The position numbers and the translations under genes are program-made. A stretch of 37,423 nucleotides of DNA from a virus: the IMG/VR virus record IMGVR_UViG_3300046816_000332, positions 1-37,423 of that record. One strand, 5' to 3'. Below are positions 26,499 through 34,581 of this stretch, one piece after another. The notes under the pieces were generated by a model. It did no database searches. It had not been told where the DNA came from and saw only the letters and a program-made list of their open reading frames with translations. The stretch's first letter is position 1, and each line of letters opens with the position of its first letter.

Positions 26499-29441
26499 AT
26501 GGCGAACCGCTACTGGGTCGGGGGCACAGGGACGTGGGACGCGGCGACCACGACCCACTGGTCGGCGACGTCCGGCGGAGCAGGCGGAGCCTCGGTCCCG
26601 ACCTCGGCCGATGACGTCCTGATCGACGGAAGCTCCGGCGGCGGCGTGATCAGCCTCGGCGCCGGCGGGGTGTGCGCCTGCCGGTCGTTCAGCACGACGG
26701 GCTTTGTCGGGAGCCTCTCGTGGGGCAACTTGGCTTCGGTCAACCTCCGGATCGGCGACGCGCTGGGCGGCGCGCTGACGACCGGCGCGGGCACGACCAT
26801 CGCGAACATCTCCAACACCGTGAACGCGATCATCTTCGCGGCGTCCACCGACAACGGCGGCGTGGGCTGGCCGATCACCACGAATGGCGTCCAGCTTCCG
26901 AGCATGACCTTCGGGTACAACGGGACGGTCGTGGTGCTCGGAGGGCGCTGGCAGCTTCAGGACAACCTGTCGTGGGCGAACGGCGGCACGGGCCAGTTGC
27001 TCCTCAACGCGGGCACGCTCGACACGAACAGCAAGAACCTGACCGGCTGGCAGATGAACATCTCGACCGCCAACGTCCGGTCGCTGATCCTCGGCTCGTC
27101 GGTGATCACGCTCTCCTCGACAGGGTCGAATGCGTGGGCCTCGAACACCGTCTCGAACCTCACGTTCAACGCGGGCACGAGCCGGATCGTTCTCACGGGG
27201 ACGACGGGTGGCTTGCAGACGGGGCAGTTGACCTTCTACGACCTCGTCTTCGGCGGCGCAGGCAAGCAGTTCCTGTTGGGGATCTCGGCCCCAACCATCA
27301 CGTGCCACAACCTGACGGTGACGAGCGTGTGGCTGGCGATCGGCCTGTACACCGCCCCGCTGCCACAGGGGCTGCTCGTCGTCACGGGTACGGCGACGTA
27401 TCAGGGCGCGAGCCTCGCCGCGAGGCTCATGGTGTCGGGGACAGACGCGGGCAGCGGCAGCGTGCCGATCCAGACACCGATCCAAGCCGCGGCCGTGGTC
27501 CTGTCCAACGTCGACTTCCGGGACATCAACGCCAGCGGGGCCGCAGCGCCGTGGGCGGGGACGTCCGTCGGCGACATGCAGGGCAACACGGGGATTACGT
27601 TCGACGCCTCCCAGACGCGTTACTGGGTCGGCGGCACCGGCAACTGGGATGACACGGCGCACTGGTCGGCGTCATCCGGCGGGGCGAGCGGGGCGTCGAT
27701 CCCCCTGTCGCAGGACGATGTCTTCTTCAACGCCAGCTCGGGCGGCGGCATCGTCAACGCGCGCGTGCCCCGCATGGGCCGCAACATCGACTTCACGGGG
27801 TTCACGGGCACGTTCGACACGGCCGGGACTGGGGCCACGACCGACCACTACTGTTTCGGCAACCTGACGCTGGGCGCCGGGATGACGATGTCGGGCGTCA
27901 ACAACGTCTTCCTCGCGGGGCGCGGCGGCTCGTTCACCCTGACGAGCAACGGCAAGGCGTTCACGCAGTCGGTCTTGGTCTTCGCACCGGGCGGCACCTA
28001 CACGCTCGCCGGCGACCTGACGATCCCGGCAGCCCTGTCGCTCTCGCTCGACTACGGCACCTTCGACGCGGCAGGCTTCAACGTGACCACCGGGCGGCAT
28101 CTTTGGGGCCACTCGTCGGCGTCGTTCCCGCCGCTCCTCATCAAGATGGGATCGGGGACGTGGTCTGTCACTGGTCCCGGGACGTCGGCTCCGGTCGCGA
28201 TCATCTCCGGGCCGACGAGCAACTGCGTGGTGCAGGCGTCGACCTCGACGATCGTGCTCACGAGCACCGCCCTGAACAACAAGCAGTTCGCGGTGACCGG
28301 CGGGTCGGCCCTCAACCTCAACGTCGTCCGCCACAGCGGCGGCGGCGACATGCAGTTCGTCAACGGCGGCTGCATCGTCAACTCGCTGATCATTGACCCG
28401 CCCACGGGACCCGTGTCGCGAGGGTTCTCGCTGAACAGCAACACGACCATGACCTTCGGGGCCATGACGTGCGTTGGCGCACAGGGGATGCCGGTCACGA
28501 TCAAGTGCTCCACGCAGGGCGGGCGGGGCAACATCGTCGTGACCACGGGGGCCGTGGCAATGCGGTTCGTGACGATCGCCGACATGGCCTTCTCGGGCGG
28601 CGCGATGTTCACCGCCACCAACTCGGCGAACCTCGGCAACGTCACCGGCGTCGACTTCGGCCATACGCCGCTTGCGATCGCCCGGACGCTGGCCGGAGCG
28701 CGCGCGGCGGCAGCGGACCGCCCGGTCGCGGTGGGGCAATCCGCGCTCGCCTACCTCGCGCTGGGCCCGATCCTGCACTACCGCTTTGGGGAGAAGGCTG
28801 GGACGACGGCCGTCGCGATGGTGGGCCCCAACGGGCTGGTCAAGGGCAGCGTGCTCCCAACGTGGGGTACGCCCGGACTCGTGCCCGGTGACAGCGACAC
28901 GGCGCTCCTATTCGACGGCGTGGCGCGTGGCGTGAATGACCAGTGCGTTCAGGTCACGATGCCGAACGCCGGACCGGCGACAGGCATCACCGTCGTGGCG
29001 TGGGTCCGGATGGACGGTGTCCCGACGAACACCTATGAGTCGCTCCTCAACTGGTCTACTCAGGTCGCCACGGTCGGCTACCACTGGGTCTACTTCCAGA
29101 CGACCAGCATCTGGTACCAGTTCGCCGACGGGACTGTCCGAACCGCCCAGTTCGTGACGGCGAACACCCTCGGCACGCCGTACTTCATCGCGATGGCGCA
29201 CGACTTCGTCGCCAAGACCCTGAGCCTCTACAAGAACGGCGCCCTCGTTCAGACCCAGAGCCTCGCTGCCTTCGGCGCGCCGCTCGTGGCTCCGGCCGCG
29301 AGCCCCCTGACCATCGGCGCGTACAGCGGGCTGAATTACGAATGGAACGGCGCCCTCGACGAGCTGGCGGTGTTCCCCCGGGCGCTCGCCGCGAGCGAGG
29401 TCACCTCGCTCTACATCCCGCCCCTGCGCCGCGCAGCCTGA
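26499..29441 (+). CDS. Large virion surface protein with repeated YWVGGTG modules and lectin-like C-terminus, 980 aa
   Basis: Two homologous modules begin RYWVGGTGTWDAATTTHWSA (about residue 4) and RYWVGGTGNWDDTAHWSASS (about residue 375). Both continue into SGGAGGA/SGASIP and DDV(L/F)(I/F) segments. Extended Gly/Thr/Ser beta-solenoid-like stretches lie between and after them. The C-terminal 220 residues look like a concanavalin/LamG domain (ILHYRFGEKAGTTAVAMVGP, ITVVAWVRMDG, LYKNGALVQTQSLAAFGAPL, YEWNGALDELAVFPRALAAS). Such domains bind sugars or other surface ligands. It fits a host-binding or decoration fibre. Its place in the neck region rather than after the tape measure is unusual. Confidence 0.8.
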   Translation: MANRYWVGGTGTWDAATTTHWSATSGGAGGASVPTSADDVLIDGSSGGGVISLGAGGVCACRSFSTTGFVGSLSWGNLASVNLRIGDALGGALTTGAGTTIANISNTVNAIIFAASTDNGGVGWPITTNGVQLPSMTFGYNGTVVVLGGRWQLQDNLSWANGGTGQLLLNAGTLDTNSKNLTGWQMNISTANVRSLILGSSVITLSSTGSNAWASNTVSNLTFNAGTSRIVLTGTTGGLQTGQLTFYDLVFGGAGKQFLLGISAPTITCHNLTVTSVWLAIGLYTAPLPQGLLVVTGTATYQGASLAARLMVSGTDAGSGSVPIQTPIQAAAVVLSNVDFRDINASGAAAPWAGTSVGDMQGNTGITFDASQTRYWVGGTGNWDDTAHWSASSGGASGASIPLSQDDVFFNASSGGGIVNARVPRMGRNIDFTGFTGTFDTAGTGATTDHYCFGNLTLGAGMTMSGVNNVFLAGRGGSFTLTSNGKAFTQSVLVFAPGGTYTLAGDLTIPAALSLSLDYGTFDAAGFNVTTGRHLWGHSSASFPPLLIKMGSGTWSVTGPGTSAPVAIISGPTSNCVVQASTSTIVLTSTALNNKQFAVTGGSALNLNVVRHSGGGDMQFVNGGCIVNSLIIDPPTGPVSRGFSLNSNTTMTFGAMTCVGAQGMPVTIKCSTQGGRGNIVVTTGAVAMRFVTIADMAFSGGAMFTATNSANLGNVTGVDFGHTPLAIARTLAGARAAAADRPVAVGQSALAYLALGPILHYRFGEKAGTTAVAMVGPNGLVKGSVLPTWGTPGLVPGDSDTALLFDGVARGVNDQCVQVTMPNAGPATGITVVAWVRMDGVPTNTYESLLNWSTQVATVGYHWVYFQTTSIWYQFADGTVRTAQFVTANTLGTPYFIAMAHDFVAKTLSLYKNGALVQTQSLAAFGAPLVAPAASPLTIGAYSGLNYEWNGALDELAVFPRALAASEVTSLYIPPLRRAA

Positions 29442-29452
29442 AGGAGCCCGAC

Positions 29453-29800
29453 ATGACGACGCTCATCCTGCCGTCCAGCAACCTGATCGGGACGCGGTTC
29501 CACTACGACGTGCTCCTCGACGACACCCACCCCGACGAGCCCGACTGGATCTACTCGGCCGACTGGACCGCGGATCCCCGGGGGACCGACGAGAGCGACG
29601 AGGACTTCAGCGCGCGCCTCAACGCCTATCAGGCGGCCATCGAGGTCGATCTGGGGCGGCACGCAGCCGCCCTCCTTGCCGCGAAGACGGGCGAGGGCTC
29701 CGTCCCGCTCGCTGACGAGGGCGGACGCGAGCTCGAGACGCCGATCACGACTGATCCGGGCCGTCCGACAGCCCCGGGCCGGCCGACGCTCGTCCAGTGA
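29453..29800 (+). CDS. Acidic hypothetical protein, 115 aa
   Basis: The start ATG has AAGGAG seven bases upstream. The product is acidic (DDTHPDEPDWIYSADWTADP, GTDESDEDFSARLNAYQAAI), with an Ala-rich helix and a Pro/Thr tail. It lacks recognisable motifs and is likely soluble. It may be a chaperone or accessory for the large surface protein encoded just upstream, since small acidic genes often follow fibre genes. That role is only inferred from order. It overlaps the next GTG. Confidence 0.6.
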   Translation: MTTLILPSSNLIGTRFHYDVLLDDTHPDEPDWIYSADWTADPRGTDESDEDFSARLNAYQAAIEVDLGRHAAALLAAKTGEGSVPLADEGGRELETPITTDPGRPTAPGRPTLVQ

Positions 29801-30081
29801 CCGACGAGGCTCCCGTCGAGCCGGCGATGGCGGGGCCCGCGATCGTCGCGATCGGGGCCTTCACGGTCGTCGAGCTGCGGGTGGTCAACCAGCGCCGGCA
29901 GCTCGCGGCCGAGCTCAGGCAGCGGGCCCGGGAGGCGCTGGACGCCGCGGAGCACCTCGAGGACAGCATCAACGAGTACGCCCTGATCGCCTACGCCAAG
30001 CGCGGCCTCCGGGACGTGGTCGGCTTCGACGATGACGGCAACATCCTCGGTCGAGTGCAGGAAGGAACGGAAGTCCCATGA
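29797..30081 (+). CDS. Hypothetical helical protein, 94 aa
   Basis: The GTG overlaps the upstream stop. The N-terminal third contains a hydrophobic stretch (MAGPAIVAIGAFTVVELRVV) that may be a membrane span or a buried beta/alpha segment. A long charged helix follows (RRQLAAELRQRAREALDAAE) and a beta hairpin GFDDDGNILGRVQE. A single-span helix with a coiled-coil tail would suit a holin-like or fibre-assembly protein, but the hydrophobic length is borderline. It overlaps the next gene as ATGA. Confidence 0.6.
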   Translation: MTDEAPVEPAMAGPAIVAIGAFTVVELRVVNQRRQLAAELRQRAREALDAAEHLEDSINEYALIAYAKRGLRDVVGFDDDGNILGRVQEGTEVP

Positions 30082-31196
30082 CGACGGTCCGAGACCTCGA
30101 GGGCAACGTCTCAGAGCTCGTCACCGAGGCAGAGGTCGACGAGAAGATCGCCGCCGGCGGCGCCGGTCTCACCGACACCTCGCTCGCCGACTACACGGCG
30201 ACGGGCGACATTCACATCGCCGGATCGGCGCAGGACGATCCGGACTGGCTCGACGGCGACGTCCACATCACCGGCGGGCAGGGCAACGCCGACCACAACG
30301 GTGGATCGGCCTACCTCGAGGGCGGGAACGCGCTGAACCCGGACGGCCGTGGCTCCGGTGACGCGCACGTCGTGGGTGGAGTCGGCGAGAGCGGTCAGAC
30401 GGGCGGCGAGATCATCGTCCGCGGTGGCGGCGATCAAGACGGCACGGGCTACATCGCCTTCTTCACGCACGGGTCCGGCGGCAATGCTGGTGATGTCCTG
30501 AAGAGCACCGGCGACGGGCTTGGGACGATCTGGGGTCCGCCAGCCGGTGGCGGCAACCCGCTCGATGGGATCGCGCTCGACGGGACGATCGGTGACCACT
30601 TCACGGAGGCGGCACTGAACGCGCGCTGGACCCGGCGCGGCTTCGTCGGCGGGGCTGAGCAGTACCAGCTCGGGGCGAAGGGCACCTTCATGCGGGCTGC
30701 CCTCGCGGGGCGGGGCAACGGTGACGGCTGGCTCCAGCCCGCCACGGCCGACGGCACCTACGCCTGCAAGTTCATCGCCCGCAACGGTCCGGTCGGCTTC
30801 AGCCTTGCTCTGGTCGATGCGGCCGGGTCAGGGGTCGCCCTCCAGTATTACAACGCCTCCCCCAACTCATTCAACCTCGAAACTCTGACCACCTACAGCA
30901 CCTACGGCGGTACCTACGTCGAGGCGGGCTACAACGGCGCCGCGCCCAACGTGAACCTCGTTACGCCCGACCCGACCGTCGCCGGTCGGCCGATCTGGCT
31001 TGCGGTCCGCAAGGCGGGCGGCTCCTGCTTCGCCTCGTACTCGCTCGACGGCGAGATCTGGTCGCCCGAGTCATCGGCCCTCGCGTGGGCGGGCACGATG
31101 AACCGTGTCGGCCTGCTCCTCGGCCCGCTCGGCGATGTCGACGGCGCGAACGGGCAGGGGTTCGTCGACATCGACTGGTTCAACAAAGTCGCCTGA
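30078..31196 (+). CDS. Virion protein with short beta-helix and lectin-like domain, 372 aa
   Basis: The N-terminus is a short helix (VRDLEGNVSELVTEAEVDEK). Residues about 43-110 show a repeated GDxHIxGG unit (GDIHIAGS, GDVHITGG, GSAYLEGG, GDAHVVGG, GEIIVRGG), forming a small right-handed beta-helix-like stack. A second domain follows, rich in aromatic beta strands (DHFTEAALNARWTRRGF, VGFSLALVDAAGSGVALQYY, CFASYSLDGEIWSP), which is concanavalin-like. The layout suits a receptor-binding or decoration protein. Its stop overlaps the next ATG. Confidence 0.75.
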   Translation: MTTVRDLEGNVSELVTEAEVDEKIAAGGAGLTDTSLADYTATGDIHIAGSAQDDPDWLDGDVHITGGQGNADHNGGSAYLEGGNALNPDGRGSGDAHVVGGVGESGQTGGEIIVRGGGDQDGTGYIAFFTHGSGGNAGDVLKSTGDGLGTIWGPPAGGGNPLDGIALDGTIGDHFTEAALNARWTRRGFVGGAEQYQLGAKGTFMRAALAGRGNGDGWLQPATADGTYACKFIARNGPVGFSLALVDAAGSGVALQYYNASPNSFNLETLTTYSTYGGTYVEAGYNGAAPNVNLVTPDPTVAGRPIWLAVRKAGGSCFASYSLDGEIWSPESSALAWAGTMNRVGLLLGPLGDVDGANGQGFVDIDWFNKVA

Positions 31197-31624
31197 TGGC
31201 CCAGCCGTTCTTCAGCGCGGCCGAGGTCGCTGCGCTGGAGCAAGTCGCTCTCACCGGTATGCAGACCGACATCTCGATCAGCGCATCGACGCCGACTGAC
31301 TCGGGCGGCATCTCGGCGAGCAACGACTACGGCGACGACGTCGTCACCTACCCGGTCGTCACGGATCCCGCGAACCCGTCGAACCCCCTGATCGTCAAGG
31401 CGTGGCTGTGGCAGCAGCCGACGCCCGTGGCGGTCGCCGACACCGACCAGATCGTGACCGTGAACACGGTCCGGATGTACGTGCCGCTGGGGACCCCGGT
31501 CAAGGTCGGCGACACCGTCCACGTGATCAACGACCCCAACGCGATCGACTACGTCGTGGCCGACACGAACGCCGAGATCACGTGGAAGGCGTGGCTCACC
31601 TGCTCGCTGCGGGAGCTCGAATGA
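31196..31624 (+). CDS. Head closure/neck protein (putative)
   Basis: The 142-aa protein starts at an ATG sharing a base with the previous stop. It has an N-terminal helix (FFSAAEVAALEQVALTGMQ), then beta strands (QTDISISASTPTDSGGISAS and YVPLGTPVKVGDTVHVIN) and a final WKAWLTCSLRELE strand. This fits small SPP1 gp16/HK97 gp7-like stoppers and the DUF6093-type actinophage neck proteins that I recall. Its place before gp10-like and tail terminator genes supports the call. It would seal the portal channel after packaging. Confidence 0.7.
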   Translation: MAQPFFSAAEVAALEQVALTGMQTDISISASTPTDSGGISASNDYGDDVVTYPVVTDPANPSNPLIVKAWLWQQPTPVAVADTDQIVTVNTVRMYVPLGTPVKVGDTVHVINDPNAIDYVVADTNAEITWKAWLTCSLRELE

Positions 31625-31625
31625 C

Positions 31626-32246
31626 GTGGTCCTCGACGCGATCGAAGCGGCGGTACTGGGAGCGGCCCCGGGACTGCTGACGCTGGGCGCCCGCACCATC
31701 GCCGAGATCGCCCGGACCAAGGCGCCGGTCCGCCGGATCTTCGAGGGCGACACCCGGATCATCGCGACGCGTTCGGTCGGCGACACGCAGACGCTCTCGA
31801 ACCGGGTCGTGGTCGGGCACACCGTCCGCTACCCGCACCTGCTGAGCCAGCGCCGCATCGTCGACGAGGGCGAGGTCATCGGGCAGGACTACCTGAGCCG
31901 TCGTGGCCGCTACGAGGTGCGGTCGGGCCGGGCCAACTACCGCCCCCGGGGTCGCGCGACACAGGTCGGCGGCCGCCTGAAGGGCGAGATCCGCGGCGAG
32001 CCGGCCACCATCGAGGGCCGGGTCGTCTCGTCTAGGGTCGTATCGCCGACGCCATACGCGAAGCATCAGGAGTTTGGGAACCGGCACAACCCGGCCCACC
32101 CCTACATGCGACCCGCGGCGGCCGAGGGACGACCGGTTGTCACCAGTCAGATCACGGAGGGCCTGTTGAGCGCCGGCAATGCCGCTGCTCGAGGGGGCCA
32201 ACGGGTCGCTGAGATCAGGGCGAAGTTGATCGCCGAGGTGAGCTGA
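31626..32246 (+). CDS. Tail completion protein, HK97 gp10-like
   Basis: The 206-aa protein uses a GTG start right after the previous stop. The C-terminal part has the family's hallmark PTPYAKHQEFGNRHNPAHPY and MRPAAAEGRPVV: an exposed H/Y-x-x-E-F-G followed by HPYMRPA, found in gp10-type head-tail connector proteins. The N-terminal helix and basic middle (RRIFEGDTRIIATRSVGDTQ) are normal. It would join tail to head. It is co-translated with the tail terminator gene (TGATG). Confidence 0.85.
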   Translation: MVLDAIEAAVLGAAPGLLTLGARTIAEIARTKAPVRRIFEGDTRIIATRSVGDTQTLSNRVVVGHTVRYPHLLSQRRIVDEGEVIGQDYLSRRGRYEVRSGRANYRPRGRATQVGGRLKGEIRGEPATIEGRVVSSRVVSPTPYAKHQEFGNRHNPAHPYMRPAAAEGRPVVTSQITEGLLSAGNAAARGGQRVAEIRAKLIAEVS

Positions 32247-32665
32247 TGGCAGCACCAACCACCACGGCGCCGATCAAGCGCGCGTTGGTTCGTTCCCTGC
32301 GCGCGATCCCGAGCTGGGGAACCGCCGTACCCGGCGGGGTCCACCAGTCTCTGGCCCCGAGGAAGCAGCGTTACCCGTTCGTGACCTACAACCTCCTGCC
32401 GGCAGTCCGCGACTACCAGTTCGACGGGATGCAGCTCACGACGGACGTCGACGTCTTCGCCTACTCGGAGAACGCGGTCGACGCTGAAAACGTCGACTCG
32501 CTCATCGCCGCTCATCTTCAAGATGCACCGCTCGCGGTGGATGGGCAGGTCCTCCTCTACTGCCGGCGTGTCGCCGACGTCAGCAACCCGCAGACCGACG
32601 CGCGGGGCCGACGCATTTACCAGATCGGCGGGACGTACCGGATCACCACCGACCAGAACCTCTAA
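32246..32665 (+). CDS. Tail terminator protein
   Basis: The 139-aa protein starts at an ATG sharing a base with the upstream stop. The layout, an N-terminal helix (IKRALVRSLRAIPSWGTAV), strand PFVTYNLLPAVRDYQFDGMQ with LTTDVDVFAYSENAVDAEN, and a terminal strand YQIGGTYRITTDQNL, matches lambda gpU/HK97-type tail terminators. It caps the finished tail tube before head joining. Its stop codon overlaps, in antiparallel fashion, the stop of the HNH endonuclease on the other strand. Confidence 0.82.
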   Translation: MAAPTTTAPIKRALVRSLRAIPSWGTAVPGGVHQSLAPRKQRYPFVTYNLLPAVRDYQFDGMQLTTDVDVFAYSENAVDAENVDSLIAAHLQDAPLAVDGQVLLYCRRVADVSNPQTDARGRRIYQIGGTYRITTDQNL

Positions 32666-33144
32666 GTCACGCTCTTCCACGAGCGACCGCTCACGGCCTG
32701 TCGGACAGCCTGATGGCTGACCCCGTACTTGCGGCCGAGGACGGTGAAGGGCACGCCGAGCGCCCGGAGCTCTCGAGCTTCACGGACCTGCTCGACGGAC
32801 AGCTTGTGCCACGGGATCCGTTCCCCCTCGGTGTTCGTTCCGTCTCGCTTTCGATCCCGGTTGTTGTCGCCTTTCGTTCCGGTGCTCAGGTGCCGATCGT
32901 TGACGCAATGCCGGTTCCGACAGGAGTGGCGGAGCACGACGCCCTTGGCGATCGGCCCGTGTTCCCAGATCCACGCGACTCGATGCGCGTCGACGGTGTT
33001 CCCGTCGAGCCAGAAGCTCCCGTAGCCGGTCTTGGGCCTGATCCCTCCCGTCCAGAGATGGCAGGTGTCGGGGCCCCCGGAGCGGTCAACGAGAGCCTCG
33101 AAGCGTTCTCGAGCGGGCGTGCGGTCGTAGACACCCTTCGGCAT
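32662..33144 (-). CDS. HNH homing-type endonuclease
   Basis: The 160-aa protein is on the strand opposite to the tail genes. Its ATG is preceded by AGGAGG seven bases upstream (minus). Residues about 28-100 contain CHLWTGG, the HNH_3-type core DAHRVAWIWEHGP and VVLRHSCRNRHCVNDRHLST with GTKGDNNRDRKR. The C-terminal third is a helix-turn-helix (LSVEQVREARELRALGVPF and YGVSHQAVRQAVSGR) for DNA targeting. Free-standing HNH enzymes cut uninserted relatives and spread by repair. It is wedged between the tail terminator and tail tube genes, and probably recently gained. Confidence 0.92.
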   Translation of the reverse strand: MPKGVYDRTPARERFEALVDRSGGPDTCHLWTGGIRPKTGYGSFWLDGNTVDAHRVAWIWEHGPIAKGVVLRHSCRNRHCVNDRHLSTGTKGDNNRDRKRDGTNTEGERIPWHKLSVEQVREARELRALGVPFTVLGRKYGVSHQAVRQAVSGRSWKSVT

Positions 33145-33188
33145 GGCAGTACCTCCTGCCCAGCATCATATCGACAGAGGTTGCAAAG

Positions 33189-33629
33189 GTGGCAGCAGGC
33201 TCGAACCAAAAGTTGCACGGGAAGAACGGCGCGATCTACATCGGTGGCCCCAAGGGCTCCGGGATCAAGGTCACGTCGAAGACCGAGTGGACGCTGAACC
33301 TCGGCCGCGACTACGTCGACAGCACCGTGTTCGGTGACGTCAACAAGACGTACCTCGTCGGCCTCCGCGACGTGCAGGGCCAGTTCGCTGGTCTCCTCGA
33401 CACGTCGGGCGACATCATGATCAACCAGACCACGTCGGACGCGGTGGACATCTACCTCTACGCGGACGACACCAACCTGAACCCGACAGGTCAGCCCATC
33501 CTGATCGCGTTCGGCCCCGGACTGGTCGACGGGTCGATCACCGCGGCGAACAACGACGCGATCAAGGCAACGGGCAACTTCCGCGCCGCCGGCGCGTGGA
33601 GCGTGTTCACGAGCGGGACCCTCAGCTAA
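33189..33629 (+). CDS. Major tail tube protein
   Basis: The 146-aa protein starts at a GTG with only a weak AGAGG upstream. The order of beta strands (NGAIYIGGPKGSGIKVTSKT, then EWTLNLGRDYVDSTVFGDV and GQFAGLLDTSGDIMINQTTS) and the end SAAGAWSVFTSGTLS-like fit the siphovirus tube fold. Other features are DAVDIYLYADDTNLNPTGQP and the D-G-S-I-T segment. It polymerises into hexameric rings to form the tail tube. The position right before the chaperone genes and tape measure supports the call. Confidence 0.85.
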   Translation: MAAGSNQKLHGKNGAIYIGGPKGSGIKVTSKTEWTLNLGRDYVDSTVFGDVNKTYLVGLRDVQGQFAGLLDTSGDIMINQTTSDAVDIYLYADDTNLNPTGQPILIAFGPGLVDGSITAANNDAIKATGNFRAAGAWSVFTSGTLS

Positions 33630-33630
33630 G

Positions 33631-33665
33631 CTCCCCCTAGCCGGGCGACCGGCTACGAGGGAGGG
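33631..33665 (+). promoter_or_regulatory. GNRA-capped hairpin containing the ribosome binding site of the next gene
   Basis: CTCCC (33631-33635) pairs with GGGAG (33659-33663), and TAGCCGG (33638-33644) pairs with CCGGCTA (33649-33655), closed by a GCGA tetraloop. The Shine-Dalgarno GGGAGGG (33659-33665) is within the stem, four bases before the GTG start at 33669. Translation would require opening of the stem, for example by an upstream ribosome or a factor. The lack of a T-tract argues against a terminator. Confidence 0.5.
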
Positions 33666-33668
33666 CGA

Positions 33669-34001
33669 GTGGCCCAGCAGCAGCTATTCGGCCGCATCGA
33701 GGGTATCGGCGGCGGGATCATCGTCCCGTTCATCGGTATCCACGTGGCGACCATCACCAACTGGCGACTTGTGCAGCGTGGAGCTGACGGGCGGGATGCC
33801 GCTCTGTACAACCTCCACGCTGCACTTTCGTTTGTGAACCGGGCCATCTGGGATGACCCGGAATACGAGAAAGAGGTCACCGTCGAGCTCGGTCGGAACC
33901 GGTTGCGGTACCGGATCGAGCAGGCGGAGGGCTTCAAGACCGCCCTGACGGGCAAGAGCCTGACGATGGAAGGGGTCACACCGTGCCGGATCGAGCCGTG
34001 A
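33669..34001 (+). CDS. Hypothetical tail-associated protein, 110 aa
   Basis: It starts at a GTG after the RBS-containing hairpin. The N-terminus is hydrophobic and Gly-rich (QLFGRIEGIGGGIIVPFIGI), followed by a helix (YNLHAALSFVNRAIWDD) and beta strands EKEVTVELGRNRLRYRIE. Gene order suggests a tail assembly or tube-associated role, but no family is recognised. Its last 19 bases overlap the chaperone start. The masked ribosome binding site suggests its amount is regulated relative to the tube protein. Confidence 0.65.
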   Translation: MAQQQLFGRIEGIGGGIIVPFIGIHVATITNWRLVQRGADGRDAALYNLHAALSFVNRAIWDDPEYEKEVTVELGRNRLRYRIEQAEGFKTALTGKSLTMEGVTPCRIEP

Positions 34002-34372
34002 GGCCAAGCGCCGCGGACTACGACGAGTCGCCGCGGGTCGAGCGCCACAAGTTTCGTGGCCGCACGTACACGTTCACCGAGCTCTCGATCGCCGACTACG
34101 ACAAGCTCGTGGCGCAGGCGACGACGAAGGACGAGGCGACCGGGATCGAGCGGCAGGACGACATCGCCCTGATGAAGCTGCTCGTCCTCAAGACCGTCGA
34201 CATCTCGCCGCGCGAGTACGCCAACGCCGGCACGCGCATCATCCTGTCGTTGAACAGGATTGTGCGGGACATGCACTATGGCACCGAGCCCGAGGAGCTC
34301 ATCAAGGACGATGACTCCGACGACGCCAAGAGCGACAACAACGAAGGGGACAGCCCGGGAAACGGCGAGTAA
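33983..34372 (+). CDS. Tail assembly chaperone, upstream frame (gpG-like)
   Basis: The 129-aa protein has a GTG start with AAGGGG upstream. The main part is RHKFRGRTYTFTELSIADYD, then VAQATTKDEATGIERQDDIA and MKLLVLKTVDIS; the tail is Asp/Ser/Asn-rich. Short acidic-ended products like this assist tape-measure folding during tail assembly. The frame ends at TAA 34370-34372, just after the slip site GGGAAAC at 34357-34363. Ribosomes that slip produce the longer product (see the frameshift entry). Confidence 0.85.
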   Translation: MPDRAVRPSAADYDESPRVERHKFRGRTYTFTELSIADYDKLVAQATTKDEATGIERQDDIALMKLLVLKTVDISPREYANAGTRIILSLNRIVRDMHYGTEPEELIKDDDSDDAKSDNNEGDSPGNGE

Positions 34373-34581
34373 CGACTCGCGAGCTGATCTGGGCGATCGC
34401 CGCCCACCTCCATGTCCTGCCGTGGCAGGTAGCTCGCCAGCCGTTCCACTCGTACTGGGCGATCCGCTGCGAATACCTCATCGCCGCCAAGCGAGAGCGC
34501 GAAGCGGTGAGGGTGAAGGTCTCGGCCGATGGCGATGAAGACATCGACATCGACAAGCAGCTCGGGATCACGGGTTCGTAG
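33983..34581 (+). CDS. Tail assembly chaperone, -1 frameshift product (gpGT-like)
   Basis: After the GGA-AAC codons at GGGAAAC (34357-34363) the ribosome can slip back by one base and continue in the -1 frame. The products are joined as 33983-34363 and 34363-34581. The second frame has no start codon of its own and reads RVTTRELIWAIAAHLHVLPW, then QVARQPFHSYWAIRCEYLIA and ends ITGS. This is the WxxxxHxxP and aromatic layout typical of lambda gpT-like extensions. A hairpin GCGAGT-aacg-ACTCGC (34365-34380) follows the slip site and may stimulate slippage, although the spacer is only one base. The ratio of the two products controls tape-measure folding. Confidence 0.85.
34357..34380 (+). promoter_or_regulatory. 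-1 programmed frameshift signal GGGAAAC plus hairpin
   Basis: The heptamer is in the right register (G GGA AAC) and seven bases before the zero-frame stop. The downstream stem GCGAGT/ACTCGC with an AACG loop overlaps the stop codon. Confidence 0.85.
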
